Positions 39,413-48,766 of a DNA stretch of 64,000 bases are shown here, one piece after another; position 1 is the first letter of the stretch; each line of letters opens with the position of its first letter. Where the stretch lies: positions 186,001-250,000 of the forward strand of contig NZ_APND01000005.1 of the NCBI RefSeq assembly GCF_040361215.1, in the 5' to 3' direction. Origin of the DNA: Salinisphaera dokdonensis. GTDB lineage: Bacteria > Pseudomonadota > Gammaproteobacteria > Nevskiales > Salinisphaeraceae. Both the position numbers and the translations under genes were made by a program. The notes under the pieces were generated by a model. It saw only the letters and a program-made list of their open reading frames with translations. It was not told the origin of the DNA and made no database searches.

Positions 39413-39511
39413 ATTGACCCCTGGATTGGTCTGAAACTGATCGTGATCGAACGCGCGAGATTATGCGCAAGCTCGCGCCATGATGCGAGCCGGCCCCTAA
39501 GGATCAGGCAT

Positions 39512-39545
39512 AAAAAAGCCGCCAGTCCTTTCGGGCTGGCGGCTT
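39512..39545 (-). terminator. Terminator after tRNA-Glu
   Basis: Ten-base-pair stem (39516-39525 with 39536-39545) and a ten-base loop, followed by six T on the minus strand, directly after the tRNA 3' end. Confidence 0.88.
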
Positions 39546-39554
39546 CTGTCGTAA

Positions 39555-39630
39555 TGGCGTCCCCAAGGGGATTCGAACCCCTGTCGCTGCCGTGAAAGGG
39601 CAGTGTCCTAGGCCTCTAGACGATGGGGAC
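39555..39630 (-). tRNA. tRNA-Glu(TTC)
   Basis: 76-nt tRNA with anticodon TTC in loop CTTTCAC, discriminator G and encoded CCA. It follows tRNA-Ala by 5 bp. Confidence 0.98.
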
Positions 39631-39635
39631 AGTTT

Positions 39636-39711
39636 TGGTGGAGCCAGGCGGGATCGAACCGCCGACCTCAACACTGCCAGTGTTGCGCTCTCCCAGCTGA
39701 GCTATGGCCCC
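39636..39711 (-). tRNA. tRNA-Ala(GGC)
   Basis: 76-nt tRNA with anticodon GGC in loop CTGGCAG and encoded CCA. Ala-Glu pairing on one transcript is common in Gammaproteobacteria. Confidence 0.98.
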
Positions 39712-39771
39712 TGATCTGCAGCGAGGGCGAATTATAGAGATTGACCGAAGCCTTGCCAACCTCTGTGAGCA

Positions 39772-40854
39772 TTATTTTTTCAAAGCGTTGCGAAGTGCCT
39801 CTGCAACTCGCTCCTGATCGGCTATCTCAAGGTACGGATGCATGGGCAGACTCAGCACCCGCTCGGCCGCTCGCTCGGAAATCGGGATCGCGACATCGGA
39901 ATACAGCGGCGGCTGCCTATTCAACGGCACCGGGTAGTAGACCGCGTTCGGAATGCCGGCTTCGTTGAGTGCGGCCCGGACGGCGTCCCGGTCGTCGACT
40001 TCGATCGTGTACTGCGCGTAAACGCTAGTGCACTCGGCCGCCAGCTTCGGGGTTTTCACCAAGTCGCCAAGCAGGTCGTTGTAGCGGGCGCCTACCTCGG
40101 CGCGACGCGCGACCTCGTCGTCGAACACTTCCATCTTCGCTAGCAGGACTGCTGCCTGGATCGTGTCGAGGCGACCATTGATACCCAGACGCGGATGATA
40201 ATACGGCGCGCTCTGACCATGGTTGCGCAACTCGCGCATACGCTCGGCAAGCGCCGCGTCGGTCGTGAACGCCGCCCCGCCGTCGCCGTAGCAGCCGAGT
40301 GGCTTCGCCGGGAAAAACGACGTGGCCGACAGGCTGGACAGGCCGCCCGACCGCTTCCCCTTATAAGTGGCGCCGAAGCTCTGCGCCGCGTCCTCGATCA
40401 CGGGTACGCCATGACGTTCGCCAATAGCGTTGATCGCGTCCATGTCCGGGATCTGCCCGAACAGGCTGACCGGCACGATCGCCTTGGTGCGGTCGGTGAT
40501 TGCGGCTTCGATCAGGTCCGCGTCTATGTTGTACGTGTCTGCGTCAATATCGACGAATACAGGCGTCGCTCCAAGCAAACCGATCATCTCGCCCGTCGCA
40601 ATGAAGGTGAACGGCGTAGTGATCACCTCGTCGCCCGGCCCAATGTCCAGTGCCATCATCGCCACCAGCAGCGCATCGGTACCGCTGGACAGCGCGATGC
40701 AGTGCTGAACACCGACGTATTCCGCCAGCCGCGCCTCGAGCGCCTCGACTTCCGGGCCCATGACATAACGGCCATGGTCGAGTACCGCCTGGATGCGCGC
40801 ATCCACATCCGGCTTGATGCGCTGATACTGTGCTTGCAGGTCGATGAGTTGCAT
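39772..40854 (-). CDS. wbpE: WbpE-like sugar-nucleotide aminotransferase (DegT/DnrJ/EryC1 family)
   Basis: A 360-residue PLP enzyme that transfers an amino group from glutamate to a keto sugar nucleotide. PLP Lys184 is in SFFPAKPLGCYGDGG; phosphate binding at SSGTDALLVAM; IEDAAQSFGATYKGKRSG precedes. The overall pattern, including VYAQYTIEV, PVPLNRQP and LSLPMHPYL, closely follows P. aeruginosa WbpE, which makes UDP-2-acetamido-3-amino-glucuronate. Start at the ATG ending at 40854 (MQLIDLQAQY). The exact sugar is inferred; other 3- or 4-aminotransferases share these motifs. Confidence 0.85.
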   Translation of the reverse strand: MQLIDLQAQYQRIKPDVDARIQAVLDHGRYVMGPEVEALEARLAEYVGVQHCIALSSGTDALLVAMMALDIGPGDEVITTPFTFIATGEMIGLLGATPVFVDIDADTYNIDADLIEAAITDRTKAIVPVSLFGQIPDMDAINAIGERHGVPVIEDAAQSFGATYKGKRSGGLSSLSATSFFPAKPLGCYGDGGAAFTTDAALAERMRELRNHGQSAPYYHPRLGINGRLDTIQAAVLLAKMEVFDDEVARRAEVGARYNDLLGDLVKTPKLAAECTSVYAQYTIEVDDRDAVRAALNEAGIPNAVYYPVPLNRQPPLYSDVAIPISERAAERVLSLPMHPYLEIADQERVAEALRNALKK

Positions 40855-40997
40855 CCGGGCTCCCGGTTCAAAGGCTTCGTGGTAAAAACACGGGAATTCT
40901 AGCATCGCCAAGCTGAACACGGCCCAGCCGAGCGCAGCCGATTTTCGTTGACCCGGACCGCCACCGGCACTAGAATCCTGCGCTCGCAACGCGGAAT

Positions 40998-41072
40998 GGG
41001 CGGTTAGCTCAGCGGTAGAGCACTGCCTTCACACGGCAGGGGTCACTAGTTCGAACCTAGTACCGCCCACCA
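40998..41072 (+). tRNA. tRNA-Val(CAC)
   Basis: 75-nt tRNA with anticodon CAC in loop TTCACAC and encoded CCA. It stands alone on the plus strand at the left edge of the polysaccharide region. Confidence 0.97.
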
Positions 41073-41203
41073 TTTGCGGCCCTGGCCAAGCGTCGGGCGC
41101 GCGTTCTGCATTCTCCAGACGATAGATCCCGGTCCTGCACGGCGATAAGCCGCGCGGCGTGCTTCCTGCCGACTATCTATGGTCAGCCCGCCACCTGCTT
41201 GCC

Positions 41204-42124
41204 TCATGATTTGCCGCGAACCGTTGTCTCCAGATGGTTCAAGAAATCCTCGAATATCGCGTCTTCCGGCGCCGGGGATTCCTCGCTCCAAAAAAGCCTC
41301 CCGGCATCGGCCTCACCTGCGAGCAGCCAGTGTCCCGCACAGTCCCGTACGGCCCAGTTCGCGTAGCTGAACGTCAGCTCGACGACTACGGGCGTACCCG
41401 TCCGACTCAGGAAATCGACGCCGGCAGTTTGCGTCTGGAGATGCCGCGCGACTCGAAACGCCAACCGCAGAGCGCGCTCGTCGATCAGGGCCGGGTCGAG
41501 TTCGAACCGTCTGCTCCCACTGGCGCGGAAGTCGCCTGGGCGGTGCAATCGACAAAAGGCGAATGCTCGACTGCCGAAGACCGTAACGCGCGTATCGAAA
41601 TGGTTATCCGGCAGAATTCCTTAGCGAGGAGGTAGCCGTGCTCCAGTTAGGCCTCGGCGGTCGGGCTATTCGGAAATCGCCGCCGCAGAACTTCGACCGC
41701 AACGCGGCCACGGCGGTCTAGTTTGCGAGCACCGGCTGCCGGGGCATAGCCGAGCGAGAGCGCGCCGGACCGAACAACTGGTCTACGAACGCGAGTGCGT
41801 CTTCCACGCTGTTGACGAGTCGAACGTTGCGAGCTTGATACCACTGGGAAGCTCGAGCCCAAACGGATAGTCGGCGCTCTCGCAGAAAGCCTCAGCCTGA
41901 TCGCGGCGCCAGAACACCTGCGTCCTCGGCTGAGGGATATCCGCCGCGCGAAGAGAATATTGCTCAGCCAGCTTGTCTTCGAAATGCCATGGCGTGTGCA
42001 GGTTTGTAAAAACAGGTATCCCCAGCCCCTCCTCGACCACGTACAACTTCCACTAGGCATTGAGGCGAGGATTTACCAATGGCGACGGCCGCCGCATGAA
42101 AGCATTACGGGCCTCAATATGGCC
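41204..42124 (-). pseudogene. Decayed ATP-grasp family gene
   Basis: Three minus-strand frames join into one ATP-grasp-like protein. Frame one (from about 42124, with an in-frame TAG near 42054) reads HIEARNAFMRRPSPLVN, then YVVEEGLGIPVFTNLHTPWH and PQPRTQVFWRRDQAE. Near 41838 it shifts to a frame reading NVRLVNSVEDALAFVDQLFG up to a TAG at 41718. It continues in another frame as RKLDRRGRVAVEVLRRRFPN, with a TAA at 41647. After a further shift near 41615 it reads LPDNHFDTRVTVFGSRAFAF then RPGDFRASGSRRFELDPALID and ends at 41204. The N-terminus seems missing. The intact protein was probably a sugar- or peptide-ligating ATP-grasp enzyme of the adjoining locus. Confidence 0.8.
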
Positions 42125-42328
42125 CATCAAGGCTGGCTATTACACATCAACTTCTGCTGTTTCAAGCTGCGCCCGTCACGCCAGAGCGTGCTAACGCTCT
42201 GAATTGGATTGCGATCTGTCATTCCCCCTCCCTTGCACTGCCCGCGGTCACTCGCTTGAACTTCGATACAGGATGAAGTTCGCGCGCTTGCTATTCACCC
42301 GCATTTGCCTCTCCCTGGACACCGCCAG

Positions 42329-44026
42329 TCAACGATCAAACACGCGCGACAGGCCGTCACCATGTAAGGCACGCCATGCCTTCCAGTGGAACAGCAACTT
42401 CCAGGGCCGAGATGCTCTCTTTGACTCGCTCTGTAATGCACCGAGACACCCTGAATCCAGCCAGGCATCGTCTTTCGCGACAAGAGCCTCCGACAGGAAT
42501 CGCGAATGCGGCGGACTTCTGTACTGCAACGCGCCCGCCACGGCACCGAACAGGCTTGGATAACGCTCCCGCGCTCGAGTCCACGCGATGCGCGCACGCT
42601 GACCGTGAAACGCCGGATTGAACCCTGGCGCCTTGAGCAACAGGCCGCCGCTGAGAAACGGCAACCTCAGACCACGTCGGTCGAGCCTTGAGAAGAGATC
42701 GTAGTAGAACGCCGCGTTGCGCTTCGCTTCAATCGGGATCAAGGCCGCGTGATCGATGAACTCCCGGGATAAACCGGGCGTGTAGGACAATGCGTGATTG
42801 GCGTACACCTTCAACGGATTCATCGCGGGCCGGTTGCGACTGCGGTTTTCGATCACGAACCTGGCGAGGCCGTAGCCATCGCGAGTCAAGCGATCAAACT
42901 GGCTTTCGAGGTCCTCTTCGAAGCCACGGCGCATCGCACGGACGACTTCGGACTTAAATAACTGCGCCGCAGCGCGCCAGTTGGCACTGTCCGGACCCTG
43001 GATCTCCTGCTGCCTGTAGGCGTGAAACCCGCCCTCCGGCTGGTGCAGCGGCATGAACCAGAAGCCCGGCGCCAAGCCATCCCAGACCGCGCCAGGTTCG
43101 GCCTGCGCGCCGACCTTGGCGATAAACAGATCGAGGCTTGGAAAGCCTACATCGCTCGCCGCGAGATAATCCAGATAAGCGGCCGAAGAAAAAAAGTTCG
43201 CCGCAGGCCGTACTTTCCGCAAGGCCACACCCGCTTGCCGCGCGACGCGCTCGGCGAGACGGCCGTCAATATCGCCATGCTCGTCCTCGTGCGCGACCGC
43301 GAGCGCTGTCACCGGCACACCCGCGCGCTTGAGCAGGAACAGAAGCAAGCGCGAGTCAAAACCACCGCTCAGCAATAGGGTACCCGGCGGCCCGACCTTT
43401 CCGTAGGCTCTGACCTCGGACTCCAGCGCGCCCACAAAATCGTATTCGCGCCATGCATCCGAGGGCTCCGGCCAATGCCAATGACACTCTATGCGAAGTT
43501 CACGCCGCCGGCAGTCATAGGTTAGAAGGCTCGCTGCCGGCACCCGTGTAACACCATGCATCAAGCTACGGTCACCGATCGGATGCCCCATCGATATGAA
43601 CGCACCCCAGGCGGCCAGGTCGGGTTCGCCCTCCAAGGCCTTGGTCTCCGACACTAGGGTCAAACCCGTTTCATCATGACGCATGTAAAGCGGTTGCATG
43701 CCGAGGCAGTCGGTCGCCACCACCAGCACACGGTTTTGCGCATCCCAGAAAATTCCTGCGAATGCCCCGTCGCATTGAGGAAACAGGCGCTGAGCAGCAC
43801 TCGCGTCGGTGAACTGTCGATCGTCCGGCGCGTTGATCGGCACGCCTGAGAAGAGCAACAGGTTGCCGGTATCCGGCAATGAAGCAGCCCCCAGGCACCC
43901 GATGAAACCATCATCGACGACGCGTGTTGCCGCGGGCATCGAGGTCAGGTTCTGACGGCACAGCATCTTCTCCACGTCCTTAACGGCGCCGCCTGCCAAC
44001 CGAACCGCAAGCTTTTTAACTCTCAT
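42329..44026 (-). CDS. Asparagine synthase-like protein 1 (no glutaminase cysteine)
   Basis: A 565-residue protein of the asparagine-synthase-related family. The ATP-pyrophosphatase loop is LLSGGFDSRLLLFLL near residue 220. An N-terminal Ntn-like part can be followed (FAGIFWDAQNRVLVVATDCLGMQPLY), but the chain starts MRVKKLAV, with no Met-Cys, so ammonia cannot be drawn from glutamine in the usual way. The C-terminal third resembles the synthase domain and ends with helices. Likely activates a carboxylate as an acyl-adenylate for amide formation in the polysaccharide pathway; substrate unknown. It is last in the leftward operon, 46 bp after capA. Confidence 0.75.
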   Translation of the reverse strand: MRVKKLAVRLAGGAVKDVEKMLCRQNLTSMPAATRVVDDGFIGCLGAASLPDTGNLLLFSGVPINAPDDRQFTDASAAQRLFPQCDGAFAGIFWDAQNRVLVVATDCLGMQPLYMRHDETGLTLVSETKALEGEPDLAAWGAFISMGHPIGDRSLMHGVTRVPAASLLTYDCRRRELRIECHWHWPEPSDAWREYDFVGALESEVRAYGKVGPPGTLLLSGGFDSRLLLFLLKRAGVPVTALAVAHEDEHGDIDGRLAERVARQAGVALRKVRPAANFFSSAAYLDYLAASDVGFPSLDLFIAKVGAQAEPGAVWDGLAPGFWFMPLHQPEGGFHAYRQQEIQGPDSANWRAAAQLFKSEVVRAMRRGFEEDLESQFDRLTRDGYGLARFVIENRSRNRPAMNPLKVYANHALSYTPGLSREFIDHAALIPIEAKRNAAFYYDLFSRLDRRGLRLPFLSGGLLLKAPGFNPAFHGQRARIAWTRARERYPSLFGAVAGALQYRSPPHSRFLSEALVAKDDAWLDSGCLGALQSESKRASRPWKLLFHWKAWRALHGDGLSRVFDR

Positions 44027-44072
44027 CGTCGTTACCGACAAACACCGCGCGCGGCGCGGCAGAAACTCAAGG

Positions 44073-45197
44073 CTAGATATAACCGCCCGACAACAATCCG
44101 AGTAACCAGCGTCTATTCTGGCGGCGCACAAATAGCCGTGCCAGATCGCCAAGCGCCTGTTTGAAGCGGAGTCGCCTGAGGCCATAATAGAAAGCCCAGA
44201 AGTGAAGACTGGCTTCGGCGCGACAACGCGCGAACCATATCGCCCTGACTTGCCTGTCGTGCGCGAGTGCACAAGACAGCGACTCGAAAGCGTCGCTCGC
44301 TTCATCCAAGCCCGCAGTGACCAAACGCGGGAAGCCCGTCGACGTAATCGATACCGGTACAACGTGGCGCGAGAGCGTCCGGGTATTGGCGGCCACGTCG
44401 ATATCCACGATGAGCACAGCGCTATCAGACACGCCCGCGTGCGACTCCTGATAACTATTGCCCTGGATTGAGAAGATGAAGTTCCCTAGGGAATAGGCAA
44501 TCAGGCCATCGCGCCACTTTTCTGCGCCTTGTAAAACATGGGGGTGGTGCTGGATCACCAGGTCGGCGCCCTCGGACACGAGCCGGCGCGCAAGACGCTG
44601 TCGCCAGGGCGCGGGCATCGTCGTGAACTCCAGATCCGCGTGCAGCGTGACGACAATCAGGTCGGCTTCGGCCGCTGCGTCGCGTATACGTTGTATTAAC
44701 CGAGTCTCCTGCAAAGGTGCGACCCCTGCACGATCTGCGCTCGCATAGTAGCGCTCACTGTCACAAGCACCCAGAAACGCGATACGCGTACCGCGTACGC
44801 TCCGATACGCCGGAGCTTCGGCTTCGTCCACATTTGCGCCTGCTCCGAACGCGCTGATTCCGGCCTTATCCAGATTCGCTCGGGTGACGGCTAGCGACTC
44901 AGGTCCGCAATCAAGCATGTGATTGTTGGCCAGACATAGAACGGAGAATCCGGCGTTTGCAAGCAGTGGCGCGGCCGACACCGGCGTGGCCATCGGCTGG
45001 CTACTTTCCTGCGCTGTACAGCGCTCGTCTACCAGACAGCATTCCAGGTTGCCGACCAGAAGGTCCGGCTCGCCTATCGCGGCCTCGATGGCGCCCCAGT
45101 CCGGAATGACCTTCGGTGGCGGCACCTGCCGCTTCATGAAACCGAGCGATATGTCACCGACGAACGCCAGCCTGATTCGACGGCCCGTCGTACTCAT
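44073..45197 (-). CDS. CapA family polysaccharide protein
   Basis: A 374-residue PGA_cap/metallophosphatase-like protein. Motifs: FVGDISLGF at the N-terminus, LVGNLECCLVD, CLANNHMLDCG, and VIQHHPHVLQGAE with YSLGNFIFS. The family is linked to capsule polyglutamate (CapA/PgsA) and other envelope polymers; a hydrolytic or transfer activity on the polymer is suspected. No signal peptide is obvious. Its ATG overlaps the flippase stop (ATGA). Confidence 0.85.
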   Translation of the reverse strand: MSTTGRRIRLAFVGDISLGFMKRQVPPPKVIPDWGAIEAAIGEPDLLVGNLECCLVDERCTAQESSQPMATPVSAAPLLANAGFSVLCLANNHMLDCGPESLAVTRANLDKAGISAFGAGANVDEAEAPAYRSVRGTRIAFLGACDSERYYASADRAGVAPLQETRLIQRIRDAAAEADLIVVTLHADLEFTTMPAPWRQRLARRLVSEGADLVIQHHPHVLQGAEKWRDGLIAYSLGNFIFSIQGNSYQESHAGVSDSAVLIVDIDVAANTRTLSRHVVPVSITSTGFPRLVTAGLDEASDAFESLSCALAHDRQVRAIWFARCRAEASLHFWAFYYGLRRLRFKQALGDLARLFVRRQNRRWLLGLLSGGYI

Positions 45198-46633
45198 CGC
45201 CTGACCAGCTCGAATACTTCGCGTGACTCACGCCGATAGACACCGCCCATCAATGCTGCGTATACAAGCGCCCCGATCCCGATAAGAAAGATCAGACCCA
45301 GGATCGGGTTCGGCAACAATGTCGCAACGCTTTCACGGGCAACGACCACGGCGCCGTACATGACGGTCGCGCCGAACGCCGGCCGACTTATCGCCAGGAA
45401 GTACTCGCTGATGCGCACACCGATCGGTGGCAACGAGCGACGCAACCGCAGCAGCACGAGAACCGGGAACGCGATCACCCACGCGATCGAGACGCCGGTG
45501 AGCCCACCCATAACGGTCCCGAGCAAAAACGCGGGTGGCATGATCACGGATGCGATCACCAGATTCCCGGTACCGATCTCGGGCTTTCCTATCGCCTCAA
45601 GCGCCGGACTGCCCGCGTTGGAGATCATTCGCAACGGCATCACGAGCGTGAGCAGTTGCAGCGGCAGAATCGCCGGCTCCCACTGCACCCCAAGCACGAC
45701 AGAAACCAGTTCGGGCGCGACACTGGATAGACCAAAGAAAACGGGGAAAGCAAAGAAGCTGATCAGCCGGACGACCTTGAGGTAGTGGGCGCGCACGATC
45801 TCGATATCAGCTTGCACCGACGAATACGCGGCCAACCCGACCTGGTTGATCAGCCCGGAAAGCTTCTGCATCGGCATGGAGGCCAACTGTAGCGATACCG
45901 CATAGAACCCCAGGATCTCGTGGCCGAGCAACTTGCCGACAATGAAAATATCCGCGCGGGAATAGAAGTACCACAACACTCGGCTCGCGGTGACATAGCC
46001 GCCGAAGCGACTCATCTGCCCCATACCGGCTACAGAAAAACGCGGCCGACATCGGTGTCGCACAACCAGTAACAGCCCGACCGGCCGTACCACCGCGCCC
46101 GCAAGGCTCCCAAAGACCAAAGCCCAGACGCCGTAGCCCAGGAGCGCGAAGGTCAACGTGAACGCACCGTTGGACATCATGGCTGCAAAGTTCACGAACG
46201 ATTTCGCCTTGAACTTCATGCTCCGGCTGAGCATCGCGTCCTGCACCACGCCTACCGCCGCGAGCGGGAACTGGAGGCCCAGCACTCGGATCATCGTGGT
46301 CAGGCGTTCATCCCCAAAGAACAAGGCGATACCCGGCGCCCCCGCGAAGAGCAACGCGTAGATGCAACCGTTGCCGATGATCAACAGCCCGAAGGACTGC
46401 TCGATCTCACGCTGGGTCAGGTCGCGCCGCTGCACCATCGCGGAATACAACCCCATCTCGCGGAAGAGTTCAGCAAAGCCGATCATCACCGTGGCTAGCG
46501 CCATCAACCCGTAGTCCTCGGGCGATAGAAGGCGGATGACAACGAGTGTGATCGCCCAGAGGATTGTCTGACCGAGAAAACGCGCCGCGGCCAGCCATTT
46601 CAGCGAATGCAGTACTTCGGTTCGAAGACTCAT
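45194..46633 (-). CDS. Polysaccharide flippase (Wzx/WzxC-like, MOP superfamily)
   Basis: A 479-residue integral membrane protein with about 12-14 predicted helices. N-terminal LKWLAAARFLGQTILWAITLVVIRLLSPEDYGL is typical of lipid-linked-oligosaccharide flippases of the MVF/PST family. It would move undecaprenyl-linked repeat units across the inner membrane. Stop and start codons overlap with both neighbours (ATGA at 45194-45197, TGATG at 46631-46635). Confidence 0.9.
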   Translation of the reverse strand: MSLRTEVLHSLKWLAAARFLGQTILWAITLVVIRLLSPEDYGLMALATVMIGFAELFREMGLYSAMVQRRDLTQREIEQSFGLLIIGNGCIYALLFAGAPGIALFFGDERLTTMIRVLGLQFPLAAVGVVQDAMLSRSMKFKAKSFVNFAAMMSNGAFTLTFALLGYGVWALVFGSLAGAVVRPVGLLLVVRHRCRPRFSVAGMGQMSRFGGYVTASRVLWYFYSRADIFIVGKLLGHEILGFYAVSLQLASMPMQKLSGLINQVGLAAYSSVQADIEIVRAHYLKVVRLISFFAFPVFFGLSSVAPELVSVVLGVQWEPAILPLQLLTLVMPLRMISNAGSPALEAIGKPEIGTGNLVIASVIMPPAFLLGTVMGGLTGVSIAWVIAFPVLVLLRLRRSLPPIGVRISEYFLAISRPAFGATVMYGAVVVARESVATLLPNPILGLIFLIGIGALVYAALMGGVYRRESREVFELVRR

Positions 46634-48729
46634 CAGCGTGGTGCATCAGCCTTGGGCACGATCGCCCAGTTCGGATACGTCGCGTAATCGGGTTTGGTCG
46701 TGCGGCTTTCGAACTGCATCCATGCCTTTTCAGCATTGGGAACGCCTGCATCGACAGCAGCCGCCAATGCCGGCTGCATGTTCGCCGGAAAGCCTTGTTC
46801 GCTCCATGGATAGCCCGACATGTCGCCAGCGCGATACCCCTTGCCCAATCGCGATGCCATTTGCTGGCTGGCGCAATCAGCCTGTGCGATCTCCGGCTTG
46901 GCCGATTCAGCGTAGGCCTTGGCGAACGTGTCGTAGAAAGGCGCGGACTTGCTGTCACGCACGTTGAGCGTATAAATGGCGCCGAGCGCCCAGCAATAGC
47001 CCGGAGCGGTCATGCGCCCCACCGGAAACCGCGCCTTGAACTCGAGCATGGGGCGAGCGCGCTCGAACCCCAGACCTACGACGTACCCCATCGCCCAGGT
47101 AAAGAAGTCGTCCTGCCACGGCGCAAGCCCCCTGCCTTTGTTGTAGGGCATGTAGCCGACAAGGAATCCGAGCTTGTTGGCCTCCGGATTATCGGGATAG
47201 CGGGCCAGATACCAATCGATGTTGTTCTGCAACTGGCGATTCCAGTACGCCTTCATCGGATGGTTGTCCGGCGTGATGTATGCCGTCTGTGCCAGCGTAC
47301 GCAGCGACCAGGCCTGACCGCGCACCTGGGTCCACTTGTACCAACCCTTGTCCTTGCCCCGGTAGTCCGGCGATGTCCGCAGCGGGTTCCAGGCGCTCCA
47401 GAACTGCAGCTCTTCGAGATAGTAGTAGTCGCCGGTCAGAAGGAACGGCACAAACGCAAGCGAAGGCTGATGCGTCCAGTCCGCCCTTAGGTTGTTGGGA
47501 TATTCGCCGTACTCCGCTTCCGGAAGGGGATTCTTCTTCCAGTCGAGCAGGTTGAAATGCGTGGTGAGATTCGGATGATCCTCGATAGACACCGGAAGCC
47601 CGGTTGCCTCGTCGCGCAGATGAATGGGCCAGCTACCCGCCAGTTCACCCACGCTATTGCTGACTTGCGCCATGCGTGGGTCCATCGTCAGAAGATGCAT
47701 CACCGTCCAGAGCGGCAGCGGCCCGATATCCGGCCGTCCGCCACTCTGGGCCATGGGATTGGTCACGATCGATATGCCCATCGGATTACGATCGCTCGCG
47801 ATATATCGCTGGTACAGGTTGGCAACCGTTGCAGAAGGGATACGCAACGAGCGGTCATAGTTGGGTATCGTGCCGGTCGCGACGAGATAAGCCAGATCGT
47901 GCTGCACATGGGGGGTGGGCGTACCACCCGCCATGAAAGTGCGCCGCCAGCGGGCATGATCAGTGTGAACCAGCACCGGCGATTCATAGACCGTCTGGCC
48001 ATTGATGCTGATGTTTACCCCATACTCGACGTTGCGCGGCTGCGGCTTGAACGTCCAGGTGTTCTCGAGCAGGACCTCAAGCCGCGCATCATCGCTGCCG
48101 CTGTACTGCCGTAGTGTGAAATACGCCTCAATTCGATCGTGCGCGCGACCCGCAGCACGCACGGGTCCCTGCACCCGCCACTCCTTGACCAGCGGTCCGT
48201 CGAGCCAAACCTCGGGACGCTTCTCGGCCCACAGGTCGGCGAACGAGGCCGAATAATCCTCCCCGTCGATCCGGAGTTGGACGCGTGAATCGAACGGCTG
48301 ACGTGGTGCCGCCGCGCCGGACTGAGGGGTCGCGCCGGGATTTTCACTGACGCGCCGCAGCCTCAACTGCAGACGTTTACCATCTTTCATCGCCGGCAAT
48401 GCCACCGTGACCACGCCGAAACGCCACGAGCCATCGGGATGGGATGTTTTCCAATCCACCTGTGTCGGCAATACGCGACCGCCCAGGGTTTCCACACGTA
48501 TCGTCTGCGAGCGCGCTACATCGCCTGCGACAAAGGGTTGCCCGAAGGTTATGAAGGGAGTGCCATCGTCAGCACTCGCGATCGCCGCCAGCGACGTGAC
48601 GATATCCGCGCTGGCCGTGTTCGCTGTCGCCGGCCCCTCAAAGGCGGCGTATGCCTCTCGCACGGGCAGCTGGCATGCGACCAGAACCAATAAGAACCAA
48701 CAAGGAAAGAAATACCGCTGCACGACCAT
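46633..48729 (-). CDS. Secreted YetA/PcRGLX-like polysaccharide-active protein
   Basis: A 698-residue exported protein with a hydrophobic N-terminal signal (YFFPCWFLLVLVACQLPVREAYA). Residues about 50-130 (FITFGQPFVAGDV, then LPTQVDWKTSHPDGSWRFGVV) look like the RIFT-barrel N-terminal domain of exo-rhamnogalacturonan lyase (PcRGLX/YetA) proteins. The C-terminal half is helical with many Trp and Tyr (WTQVRGQAWSLRTLAQTAY), consistent with an alpha/alpha toroid. A lyase acting on the locus's own uronic-acid polymer would fit. The start is the ATG ending at 48729, behind GGGAAGGG. Assignment is tentative. Confidence 0.5.
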   Translation of the reverse strand: MVVQRYFFPCWFLLVLVACQLPVREAYAAFEGPATANTASADIVTSLAAIASADDGTPFITFGQPFVAGDVARSQTIRVETLGGRVLPTQVDWKTSHPDGSWRFGVVTVALPAMKDGKRLQLRLRRVSENPGATPQSGAAAPRQPFDSRVQLRIDGEDYSASFADLWAEKRPEVWLDGPLVKEWRVQGPVRAAGRAHDRIEAYFTLRQYSGSDDARLEVLLENTWTFKPQPRNVEYGVNISINGQTVYESPVLVHTDHARWRRTFMAGGTPTPHVQHDLAYLVATGTIPNYDRSLRIPSATVANLYQRYIASDRNPMGISIVTNPMAQSGGRPDIGPLPLWTVMHLLTMDPRMAQVSNSVGELAGSWPIHLRDEATGLPVSIEDHPNLTTHFNLLDWKKNPLPEAEYGEYPNNLRADWTHQPSLAFVPFLLTGDYYYLEELQFWSAWNPLRTSPDYRGKDKGWYKWTQVRGQAWSLRTLAQTAYITPDNHPMKAYWNRQLQNNIDWYLARYPDNPEANKLGFLVGYMPYNKGRGLAPWQDDFFTWAMGYVVGLGFERARPMLEFKARFPVGRMTAPGYCWALGAIYTLNVRDSKSAPFYDTFAKAYAESAKPEIAQADCASQQMASRLGKGYRAGDMSGYPWSEQGFPANMQPALAAAVDAGVPNAEKAWMQFESRTTKPDYATYPNWAIVPKADAPR

Positions 48730-48766
48730 CACCACCCTTCCCCAAGGCCGTACCGACGAACGCCGA

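Noticed and set aside
40998..42328. tRNA-Val as an attachment site for a genomic island
   Set aside because: No second copy of its 3' end and no integrase are present in the window, so island boundaries cannot be shown.
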